This document shows, piece by piece, positions 55,381-64,000 of a stretch of DNA of 64,000 nucleotides. How positions within the stretch are numbered: the stretch's first letter is position 1; every line of letters starts with the position of its first letter. Origin of the DNA: Eretmocerus hayati (taxonomy: Eukaryota > Arthropoda > Insecta > Hymenoptera > Aphelinidae). Position numbers and translations under genes: made by a program. Location of the stretch: the NCBI GenBank assembly GCA_029851415.1, contig CM056743.1, forward strand, positions 73,057,186 to 73,121,185. Direction: 5' to 3'. A model generated the notes under the pieces. That model worked only from the letters and a program-made list of their open reading frames with translations, was not told the DNA's origin and ran no database searches.

Positions 55381-56850
55381 ATGGATAAGATATCAGAAGC
55401 CACACCTGCTTCGGCAGTCGCATACAAAAATGGAAAGGGTTCGCTTACTCATTCAACTACAGATTCTCAAGCTCGGAATTTACTTGATGATATTGGAGGA
55501 TCAGATACGCAAGGAACAACAAGTGCAGAAGGAAAAAGAGGAGGAGGAGGAGGGGGTAAGATGCAAGAAAAAGAAATTATGTCACATCATGTAGGGGGTA
55601 AGTCCTTTTCTGATCTCAGATTTTCATCATTTCATTTTGATATGGAAGATGTTCACAACTTTTTTTGATTTTCAGATGATACAGTAGATGAAAAAAAAGT
55701 TTTGGACAAAACAAAACATTATTTACGCTCTCTCCTCGATATTTCTCCAAAAACGAAAGATTCTGAGCTGGAGAAACAGGACCCTTTCGATATATTTGTT
55801 AACTTCTACAACAGTATCAAGGATGATGAAAATTTGAGTATCCAGGAGAAAATGTCAAGATCCATCAAGTACACAGTTTCTCAGACAAAAAGAAATTTAT
55901 CAGGAAATGAAGAACTATTTATGTCCAATGTATATGGAATTATGGATGTCTCTTTCCGAGCTATGGATCTAGATTCTCGCATTAAAAATAATGAAACTGA
56001 AGGATTCTACAGGAAAGTTGAAAATGAAATTGAAGTTATGAAAGCAGATGCCAAAATTCAATCAGAATTTGTGGAACGTAAAATTCAAGAATTCTCAGTT
56101 CGTGATAAAGCTAGAGAGGCTGAGATGATGGAAATGAAGAAACAGCTTAGGGATGATACTCGTCAAATGCATGCGGTGAAAACTGAGGTTAACAAATCTC
56201 TATCAGATTTAGTTCAATACAAATCTTGTGTAGCTGATTTATCTAGATTAGTAACTACTCAAGCTGAAACTTCTGATTCTAAATTCAAAGAAGTACACAA
56301 ACATGTTGATGAAATTGATACAGAAATGGAAACTATTTCGAACGAACAAGGAAATATGAAGAATGAGCTACGAAAAACTATAAAGAAAAATGAAAATCTA
56401 CAGAAATCAACTTACAGTGAAATGAAGGAATATCGTGCAATTTCGAATGGACAAATAGCAGCAGACTTACACAATTTGAATAAGAAGTATACTGATCTAG
56501 ATAAGAAGATTACAGATGATGTAACCAAGATAGAAACTCCTCTTGTACACGATGAAGGTGTAATCGACGATGCAATTACTGAACAATCACTTATTCAGAA
56601 GAGAATTACAGATAATGAATATGATGCAGATAAAAATTTTGAAGCACTCAGTGGAAGACTTGACTCTTATAGAGATGAATTGAATGAACTGAAGATGAAA
56701 ATGAATAGAGTTGAGGATGCTGTCAATTGCGAGCCAACTGAGAACAAGGGAATCATTGCAAAGACGGAAGAGAATAGGAAACTTATCACAGATATTCAAC
56801 AAAATTTGAAATCAATGGATACTGAGATTCGTAAGCATCTCAATTTTTAA
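55381..56850 (+). CDS. Spliced coiled-coil protein (463 aa)
   Basis: Exons 55,381-55,597 and 55,676-56,850 are joined by a 78-nt GT-AG intron (GTAAGT...TTTTCAG) that keeps the frame. Residues 1-70 are Gly/Ser-rich with a GGGGGG run; the rest is almost entirely helical heptads (SEFVERKIQEFSVRDKAREA, YTDLDKKITDDVTKIETP), which predict a long parallel coiled coil. No transmembrane segment or known domain is seen. Position next to the virion genes and the rod-like form suggest a structural, fibre-like or scaffold role, but this is inference. Its own TATA box indicates an independent transcript. Confidence 0.7.
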
Positions 56851-57152
56851 TAATAGTGTGATGTTCTTTAATTTTCTCATTCACAATTACTTTTATGAGA
56901 TAGTATTTGTCTACTTTCATTTCTTCTCTTGAATTTTTCATCATCAATTGTAAAAATTCTCTTTTCAATAAATTCTTCACTAATTTCAGAGAAAAAGAAT
57001 TGTTCATTTCCTCTCCTCTCGTATACTCTGAAGGTATCATGAAAATAAGAAGATCTCGATTTTACAATATCGATTTTATTAATCATTTCTTTCCACAATA
57101 CAGTGAGATGAATTCAATATTCCTGAGTCAATTCTCATACAGGATCTTTCTG

Positions 57153-57656
57153 CTACTTTTCTCGTAAATGTACAAATTGTATCCGGTCGATGAAATTTTC
57201 TGGTATCAAGTCAACGATTTGAGATAAATTTCCCACTGCATAAAATTCTTCATCAGGGCAAGAACCACACGTGTAATCTTTTGATTTTTCTAAGTCCACT
57301 TCGAATGGACTATCATGAAGCCATTCTATATTATTACTCTGTTCAAAATCCTTATCATCTGCATATCTGAATACCATGCTCATTATAATGTCATCAGTGA
57401 ACCGTTTCTTCTTCTACATGAATAGGTATTTTGCTAAATAAATTTGATAACTTGGAGACTCTTCTTCTTTCATTTTTGCTTTTGCTAGTTCAATAATGAA
57501 GCTCTTCTGATCTGGATAAAAATTATATTAATTCATGAGAATGATCATTAATCGTTTCTTTTTTTATTGTGTGGATTCTGACTTACCACGTTCTGTCCAA
57601 TTCTCTTCCATCAGGAGATCGATGAACATTGATCGTTGAGATTCAAGCGGAGTCAT
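57153..57656 (-). pseudogene. Small-protein family, paralogue 1 (in-frame stop)
   Basis: Exon 1 is 57,656-57,587 (MTPLESQRSMFIDLLMEENW) and exon 2 is 57,511-57,153, joined by a 75-nt GT-AG intron in phase 1. Exon 2 reads FIIELAKAKMKEEE, then SYQIYLAKYLFM, and a TAG (57,416-57,414) where both paralogues have Lys, then VFRYADDKDFEQSNN, SPFEVDLEK, EEFYAVGNLSQIVD and FIDRIQFVHLREK. It aligns with paralogues 2 and 3 over its whole second exon. Either a point mutation (AAG to TAG) has inactivated this copy or a downstream ATG is used. No known domain. Confidence 0.6.
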
Positions 57657-57731
57657 TGTAACTTATGATATCTATGATTTAGAAAACTATTTTGAAGAGA
57701 CTTGAATGATAGATTGAAACAGGAGAAAAAT

Positions 57732-58111
57732 TCAACAGGAAATACCATTTTCTCTTTTCTTTCTGAGTACGACAAAGTGTATGTCAGTGATATAATTTTC
57801 CTCAATTATGTTAACTATGTGATCAAGATCACCAATAGCATAAAAAAGTTCTTCATCATCATCATCGAAATAACTCATACCTAACCTTGTATTATGTACT
57901 TCATACGGACTCTCATTCAGTAATTCTAATCCATTACTTTGACTTAGATCATGGGTATCAGAATATCTGAATATCACTTGAAATATAAAATTTAATCTGA
58001 TTTGTCTCTTAACTTTCAAGAATTTAAAATGAGTCAGATAAAGTTGATAACAGGATGATCTATTTTCATTTAGTTTTGCTTTCGAAAGCTCGTGAATAAA
58101 TTCTTCTTGTC
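57732..58111 (-). CDS. Small-protein family, paralogue 2
   Basis: The coding exon begins after an acceptor (CTCAG|G) at 58,111: GQEEFIHELSKAKLNENRSS, YQLYLTHFKFLKVKRQ, VIFRYSDTHDLSQSNG, LELLNESPYEV, EELFYAIGDLDHIVN and ITDIHFVVLRKK. The order (F-I-x-E-x-x-KAK, then QLY, F-R-Y, SQSNGLELL, FYAIG-L--IV, I-F-V-LR-K) is shared with the other two copies. I did not find a clean first exon; a possible donor lies near 58,207 but the sequence before it has a stop in the needed frame. The unspliced frame continues upstream to an ATG at 58,190. Family unknown; two-domain helical protein with a conserved acidic/hydrophobic C-terminus. Confidence 0.55.
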
Positions 58112-58501
58112 CTGAGATTAAGAGAAAAAAAATCAAATGAATAAATAAATGAAATACAAACGATATTATACACTTGATAATATTTATCACTCTGAAGATA
58201 GTTTATGCTTACTATTTTTGTTCTAATATGATGTTATCAAAAGGTGAACGATAAGTTTATATTGAGATTCGAAAAACAAGGTCATGTTCTAGAAATTTAC
58301 CTTACCTAGAAATTTTTTCATCTTATCAATGAGGTATAAACAAATGATGAAGATGAATTGTAAAAATTAAGAAATAAAACACTCACCCCGCTATATGAGA
58401 GAGAATGATTCCTGTGTTCGAACTTCGAGTCTTTATTTATTGAATGAATGGAATAAAAAATTCTTGTGAAACTAGAAACTACATGGATGTATAAGAACAA
58501 G

Positions 58502-58872
58502 TTATGCTAATAAATCCATCTTCTCCTTGAATGTAACGAACTGGATTTTCTCTAAATAATTCAAAGTAATTATCTCTACGATTGATTCTAAATTTCCTAT
58601 TGCATAAAATACACCATCATAAAAAAGTCGTCTCCTGTAAGGTAAACAGCTAGAGTCGATCTCAAACGGACTGTTGTCGAGTAAATCTAGGCCTTGACTT
58701 CGATTTATGTCATGATTACTTAAATATTCAAAAACTAACTGGGATACAGTATCGAAACTGATCCAGGCTTTTAATTTCAAGAAATTATAATGTGTACAAT
58801 ATAATTGAAATCTGGAAGAATCATCTTCCTCTAGTTTTGCCTTTGCAAATTCAATGATGAATTCTTTTTGTT
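58502..58872 (-). CDS. Small-protein family, paralogue 3
   Basis: After an acceptor near 58,873 the frame reads EQKEFIIEFAKAKLEEDDSS, FQLYCTHYNFLKLKAW, LVFEYLSNHDINRSQG, LDLLDNSPFEID, GVFYAIGNLESIVE and LEKIQFVTFKEK. It is intact in this exon. A short candidate first exon (ATGAAACTC before GTACGT near 58,950) is uncertain. It is the most upstream of three tandem copies; spacing between the copies is about 600-800 bp. I recognise no domain; the family may be specific to this group of elements. Confidence 0.55.
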
Positions 58873-59149
58873 CTGAAAAGAATAAGAGAATTCAACTCAA
58901 CACTGAAACATAGATTTTCCTTGTTATCCAAGATGATATATACGTACGAGTTTCATTCTAGTGTGAAGTTGTTAGTATTTGCAACAAAATATCTGCTCTA
59001 TGATGAACAAAGAAATTCATGACGAAAATTTGTCTTCTACTAAGATGAAAATAATATTCAAATACGACTGATACTTTTGTAAATATTATAACTTACTAGA
59101 TGGCCTCACTTCTGAAATCTACTCACTAACTAATTTCCATGAATCTTTT

Positions 59150-59460
59150 ATAGGAAAAGTCCGTCACTTTAGTTTGATGAGGAATAGAAGAAGGGAGGTG
59201 GGAGCACAATGCAAACTACAATCTCATGTGGGTTGTCCTTACGAGCTCCAGTGGGTTGTCCTTACGAGTTAAACTTACTCAAAAGATACAGTCATATTGT
59301 GTAAAATGTGCTTGGTTTGAAGAAATGTTAACTGCAATCTCATGTGGGCTGATCTTTCGATCTCGATGTAAGCTTACTCAAGAGATACAGTTATAATATG
59401 TAAATAAGTGTAGTTTGGAAGAATAATAATTTCAATCTCGTGTGGGTTGTACTCGCAAAC
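59150..59460. repeat. Three direct ~110-bp repeats near the right TIR
   Basis: AATCTCATGTGGGTTGTCC near 59,217 is repeated near 59,333 (CAATCTCATGTGGGCTG) and 59,425 (CAATCTCGTGTGGGTTG), each following a Thr/Tyr-like AAGAAATGTTAACTGC variant. They sit between the paralogue cluster and the TIR; a role in replication or transcription is possible but unsupported. Confidence 0.55.
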
Positions 59461-59511
59461 TTCAGCTGAGGAGAGGTTCTTTCAACAATTGATTCTGATT
59501 AGACATTCGAT

Positions 59512-60309
59512 CTCCGCATACTCGATGCATATATATCGTGTAGTTTCAATAGTTGGAAGAGCAGCAACTCCATTGCATATATCGAAGATGTATGCTTATA
59601 TCGTTCCATACCACAAAGTTGAACTGAACGAGAAGGAATGTTGGAGAAAGGAAAGAGATCACAGGTGAATAAATCGTATTCCATCTAAATGCTGAGAGAG
59701 AAAGGCGCTGGAAAGAGGGAAGAGAGAACTCTGCTGCGCGCGAGTCTGTACATGCAAGAGGCGAGACTGCTGGGGACACTATAAGCCTGCATCAAGTCCG
59801 ATGCGGGGTGATCTGTACAGTCGATGTTTACATATATAGGCGTATCGCGATACGTGAATATAGATATACATTTACTCTGTGCTCATTGCGCGCGCGGGGC
59901 ATACTCGACCTGGGAGAGATCTGCGGATGATGATCGTCTACTGGAGGTCAAGTAGGTGCTGATCGGAGATCGTTTTACCAACCTGGAGGTTGGAAGAGTG
60001 CTCGTCAAACATAGATTGTCAGAGTCATCGTCTCCTAGGAGAGACGATACGCTGATGTCGAAGGTTGATTGCAAAAGGTGAGTCTGGAACTCTCATAGCT
60101 CCACTACTTAAAATTTCGTTGTTTTTTTTGGGGGGGGGGGGGCGTTTATCGCCCCCACTCCTCCCCATTGAGTTTAGGACAAAAAAGGCATCGCGCATCG
60201 TGTAACTGAGGAAATTTCGAAGAGAAGCCCGTTTGAATCATCCCGATAGCTGATGAAGCCGACTGAAGCGGATTTACTAGCAAAGTTGAGATTTTGAAAA
60301 GATAGTGCG
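59512..60309. repeat. Polinton right TIR, inner part
   Basis: Reverse complement of 33,928-34,546 and then of about 25,830-26,034, without the 7.9-kb foldback. It therefore shows the undisturbed TIR sequence across that insertion site (AACGAAATTTTAAGTAGTGG in the complement). Confidence 0.85.
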
Positions 60310-61495
60310 TTAGGCTCACGTCAACTTTGGGTCGATGTAGAGACCCGAATTTTCACTCGATCGAGGTGAAATTTTGAACACTTTCCCAGTTCGATAGGGG
60401 AAAAGGGGATAATGCGGTCAAAAATGGGATTATAATGATAGTTTTATCATTATAAGATTTTTCCATTTTTTGGCCAAAATTAATCAAATTTTATATGGTC
60501 CGATAGAGGAAAATTTTTTCAATGCAGAAATGTAATGGGCTAGACTTTCTGACTATTGGATGATATTATAAAAGGACTTTTAACCCTCTAAGAAAAGTCG
60601 ACACAGAAGTAGTTAACCTTGCAGTTCAACTTTTAGAGGCACATCGGACCGATACCATCGGTAAATCCCGCCGGAAAATATGAGTCCGCAGCCAGGCTCG
60701 GGTTATAAACAACCCTCATAAAGCCGCTATGAACTATTACTTTAATAAACGACCCTCATAAAGTCATTACGGAATCTCCTATCCAATTTTTGACTAGTCA
60801 AAATAATTGGATTAACCACACTCTGATAATGGAATATGCTTACTGATATGGAGCCGATCATTTAGAAACTTGAATGGTCGAAATCGGCCAATATCTGATG
60901 AGATAATATCGATTGTAGTGATATCGCCGATTATCATTTTTCATAGTTAATCTTATCCGATTTTTCCCATTCAAGTTTGTAAGTGATCAGCTTCGTATCA
61001 GCAAGCAGATTACGCAATCAGAATGGCGGTAATTTGTTTATTTCGATTACCCAGGAATTGGCTGGAGTTAGTTCGTAATGGCTTTATGAAAGTTATTTAT
61101 AACTCAAGCCTGGCTGCGGACTCATATTTTCCGGCGGGATTTACCGATGGTATCGGTCCGATGTGCCTCTAAAAGTCAAACCGCAAGATTCACTACTTCT
61201 GTGTCAGCTTTTCTTAGAGGGTTAAAAGTCCTTTCATAATATCATCCAATGGTCAGAAAGTCTAGCCCATTACATTTCTGCATTGAAAAAATTTTTCTCT
61301 ATCGGACCATATAAGATTTGATTAATTTTGGCCAAAAAATGGAAAAACCTTATAATGATGAGACTATCATTATAATCCCATTTTTGACCGCATCATCCCC
61401 TTTTCTTCTATCGAACTGGGAGAGTGTTCAAAATTTCACCTCGATCGAGTGAAAATTCGGGTCTCTACATCGACCCAAAGTTGACGTGAGCCTAA
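60310..61495. mobile_element. 1.2-kb foldback element inside the right TIR
   Basis: TTAGGCTCACGTCAACTTTG is mirrored at the other end, and arms 60,310-60,720 and 61,080-61,495 are reverse complements around ~360 bp of spacer. The left TIR lacks it. No ORF of note; a non-autonomous element. Confidence 0.8.
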
Positions 61496-61693
61496 CGGGT
61501 ACAGATTTTTCTTTAGATTCGCTACTATCACGGGAAAAATATTGATCCGTCACTAATTTGAGAACTCTCCCTCTGAAGAGGGAGAGTTCTCAAATTAGTT
61601 GACGAAGTCATCGAGCTAACTCACTTGGTCGAAGCTTGCCCGGTTCGGTTGTGAGAGATGATCCGGAGAAAATTTGTATATGTTCCCAGTGTG
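61496..61693. repeat. Polinton right TIR, outer part
   Basis: Reverse complement of 25,650-25,830. Next to it a 40-bp local palindrome (AGTTCTCAAATTAG and mirror, 61,555-61,600) is found only in this copy. Confidence 0.8.
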
Positions 61694-62197
61694 TGGCGTA
61701 TTCGAGGCATCAATACCTGTACGAATTTTATTTTGTGTAGTCACAGATAGATTCTTAAATCGACCCCTACCCCTACCTGCAGATCTGTAGACCTGGTCTT
61801 GAAAAGGACCCTGAGGAGAAAGTGAAACACGTGGCAAAACTTGATACTGCTCTTCTGGAGCTACATCATAATAGTCAAAATCGGTTTCACAATTTTCTTG
61901 TACATTAGTTAAGCGTAACTGATCTACATGTCGCCGCCAATCTCTACCATCATTCAATTTTACAATGTCATGCAATTTGCCTATGCACTTCAAAATTTTT
62001 CCAAAACACCATTTTTCATTACCGTAGTAATTTCGCGCAGCTACTTTATCCCCAATTTGATATTTTGTACAGACTTCATCGCGATTTACACCATTGATAC
62101 ATTGTTTTGATGGTCGCATCACATCTAGTTGAGTACGTATTTTTCTGTTGAAAACAAGATCAGCTGGCGCTTTACCAGTTGTTGCATTCCATTTGGG
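61694..62197 (-). pseudogene. Gypsy pol fragment (after integrase), interrupted by the Polinton
   Basis: Minus-strand frame: TTGKAPADLVFNRKIRTQL (the HxxTGxSPAELLFGRxLRT motif at the end of the integrase core), then KYQIGDKVAARNYYG, KWCFGKILKCIGKLHDIVKL, DWRRHVDQLR (the GPY/F-type chromatin/DNA-binding region of Gypsy integrases), then a Gln/Pro-rich tail. It has no start codon because the upstream pol is truncated near 62,197. After 61,694 the frame runs 25 codons into the Polinton TIR before a stop; the true end of the gene is at 25,573-25,649. Confidence 0.8.
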
Positions 62198-63890
62198 TTA
62201 GGGTAGAATTTCTCAGTGATTCATAGCCGTTAATTTGGAATGATTCGGCTAGCAGAGTCAATATATGCCCATTTTTTCTAAGGGACAAAAAATATGTCAC
62301 ATTCCATGGCATATGAATTAGAGCGTGTCAATGACTCCAATGACTCAATTCTGCTCTTTTCTTACGTGGTTTGATGGTACTGAAGGGTATATATTCGGCC
62401 GAGTCAATCCGAGTTGATCCGAGCTCGTGAGATGGATTCAAAGGTCGAAATGTCACATTCCATGGCACACGAAAATGTCACATTCCATGGTACTCGATAA
62501 AACGCAATATCGATCTACCGTCAATCGCATGGATGATAAGGGCACCGCTGGGCTCAAGATAATTTGTCATAACGATACCCCACCTGGTATGATCATCATT
62601 TTGACTCCGAAGTGACCAGGGGATGAGTAGAAATCGAATAATCAAAAGGGTAGAAAATGAGCCAAAAGGACAAATTTGACCCCTAGAGTTAACACTTTGC
62701 GCGGAATCGCCCATATACCGATGACGTTATCAGTCCTGTATATGATATATTTGGGTCATCCTGGACCAAGGTGAACATTTTGAAAATCGACGAAATTTAA
62801 AAATGCCCCAAACATTCTTCTTCCGTTAGTACTACTAGAATATAGTTGAAAAAAATTTTTTTCAGGTTTTTTTGGGACCCATAGCGGGCCCTACGAATTT
62901 TCCAAGTCCCATTTTTCAGCAGTTTTTCGCCTATTTTTCGCTATCTTGGGAAATTCGTAGCTCGGACCCAAATGCATCTTTTTCATCCTAGCTGGGCGCA
63001 TTTTTTTTGGTATGACGTACACTCTCAAGAAAGAAATTGGCCGGTCTGAAAAATTGATATCTCGTAGGTCCCACGGTTGCATCAAAAAAGGCCCAAAAAT
63101 ACGACTTTGCACCACCTTTGGAGGCGTATAGGTCAGAATAAAAGCCTCGTAGCAAAATTTTGCAGGAGAAGAAACTTGTAGGCCTTGAAGAAACCTTCAA
63201 TTTTCTTTTTTGGTACGTGTCATTATCTTATCTCACGTACGATCTACAGCCGATTCAAGTTGGACATTTTTGTAAAAACGTGAAACTTCAAGGCCAATTT
63301 AAAAAATCGCTTGATTTTCATCGACCCCAAACCTATGAGAAAATGTTCTTTCAGGTGTCTTTTTGAAGGCCCAACAATAATTTGGTTATTCCTTTAAAAT
63401 CCCGATTTTATACGAGCTGTTGAAATTAGTCGAGAATACCGAAAATCGTGTCGAATTCGGGCCTTATCATGAAGCTTCGTGGACTCTGATTTACTGCACT
63501 CGGCATGAAATATTGCGGAAGATGAGACCTAGAGCTGAGAAATGGCCTCTCGTGCGATGTTTTACGATGGAACCGTCCAAAACTAGAGTGAATTGAGTAA
63601 ATACAAGATAAATCGAGGAAATCGATTGTGATGCATCTCTCACTTAACTAGCCCGCGCTCACTAGCCCAACCGGCCGCTTTGGCACTCCGCGTATGCTCC
63701 GCACTGCATGCCATCCTCCGTTTATGCGGAAGTGATAAGTGATATTAACAGCTGATGCAGTATTGTCAGGTATTATCCAGTATAGACAGAGATGAGAAGG
63801 TTCTCTAATCTCCGTTATAGACTGTAGACTGTACGAGGTTTCGGTTGTTAGTGACCACCATGGAAGAATTGTATGTGTCAGTCAGCGTCC
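62198..63890. other. Non-coding, repeat-like DNA
   Basis: No supportable gene. CACATTCCATGGCA recurs near 62,297, 62,455 and 62,477. The 29-bp segment at 62,688-62,716 is also at 14,635. Short overlapping ORFs at 62,891-63,366 have no family features. The low-complexity runs and many TTTTT/AAAAA tracts look like decayed transposon DNA. Confidence 0.4.
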
Positions 63891-63904
63891 CGATCAGAAA
63901 TTTT

Positions 63905-64000
63905 GGTACCTTCCCCGCGGGGTTCGCCCCGAAGATGGGCCAAATGTATTGTGAAGCATATGAAGTGTAACGCCTTCCCCGCGGGGCACCCGCGAGATAC
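63905..64000. repeat. Paired CCTTCCCCGCGGGG hairpins
   Basis: CCTTCCCCGCGGGG occurs at about 63,911 and 63,975, each followed by a second GC-rich stretch able to pair with it. The short spacing suggests a small tandem repeat cut by the window end. Confidence 0.45.

Larger units (their letters stand above)
25650..61693. mobile_element. Polinton/Maverick (adintovirus-like) element with nested insertions
   Basis: The outer ends are CACACTGGGAACATATAC and its complement. Terminal inverted repeats of about 1.0 kb run 25,650-34,546 on the left (interrupted by 26,035-33,927) and 59,512-61,693 on the right (interrupted by 60,310-61,495). Between them lie DNA polymerase B, packaging ATPase, adenain-like protease, penton and double-jelly-roll capsid genes, the hallmark set of Polintons. 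Subtracting the three nested insertions leaves about 17.8 kb. The target was the 3' end of a Gypsy pol gene; CGCC next to each end is the only shared flank, shorter than the usual 6-bp duplication. No integrase was found, and polB is broken, so the copy is probably immobile alone. Confidence 0.85.

Noticed and set aside
34540..59512. Polinton integrase
   Set aside because: Looked for HHCC and DDE-type integrase frames on both strands between the TIRs; the only integrase-like sequence in the window is Gypsy pol outside the element.

Overview
The window looks like repeat-dense arthropod (probably insect) nuclear DNA. It is AT-rich, its genes are spliced by GT-AG introns, and the elements present are Gypsy- and Copia-type LTR retrotransposons, non-LTR reverse transcriptases, tRNA-derived repeats, foldback (palindromic) elements, complex satellites and a Polinton/Maverick (adintovirus-like) element. 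I see no convincing host gene and nothing bacterial (no operon with ribosome binding sites, no CRISPR, no rRNA). The species cannot be fixed from sequence alone.

Layout. 1-7.7 kb: foldback repeats, a SINE-like tRNA-derived repeat, a hammerhead-like motif, a 2.84-kb solo LTR (3434-6277, 4-bp target duplication CCTA) sitting at the centre of an older inverted repeat, and a decayed non-LTR reverse transcriptase. 7.76-15.27 kb: two ~240-bp direct repeats (Copia-LTR-like) bracketing about 6.2 kb of satellite, first a 247-bp then a ~160-bp unit, both assembled from ~54-bp modules that each carry a short hairpin, plus a gag/zinc-knuckle remnant. 15.4-17.07 kb: a 1.7-kb palindrome. 17.08-25.38 kb: the 3' LTR of a minus-strand Gypsy element, split by an 8-kb foldback element with ~1-kb arms, which itself holds another reverse transcriptase and nested inverted-repeat elements.

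25.65-61.69 kb is the centrepiece: one Polinton flanked by ~1.0-kb terminal inverted repeats and inserted into the end of that Gypsy pol gene (pol resumes at 61,694-62,197). Three later insertions interrupt it: a 7.9-kb foldback made of ~175-bp units in the left TIR (26,035-33,927), a 9.1-kb pol-less Gypsy-like LTR element 5 bp upstream of the major capsid start codon (41,931-51,064), and a 1.2-kb foldback in the right TIR (60,310-61,495). Removing them leaves about 17.8 kb, the usual Polinton size. Its genes are a spliced but frameshifted and C-terminally truncated family-B DNA polymerase; a late block on the minus strand (phospholipase A2-like protein, adenain-like protease, penton/minor capsid, small basic protein, major capsid, exonuclease-like protein); on the plus strand a packaging ATPase, a GLYELL-domain (DUF8207-like) protein and a spliced coiled-coil protein; then three tandem paralogues of an unrecognised small-protein family; and near the left TIR a spliced 321-aa gene overlapped by another ORF. 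No integrase is visible. Polymerase, ATPase, protease and two capsid proteins together define the virion-forming gene set of this superfamily, but the element is no longer intact.

62.2-64 kb holds non-coding repeat-like DNA with no gene I can support.
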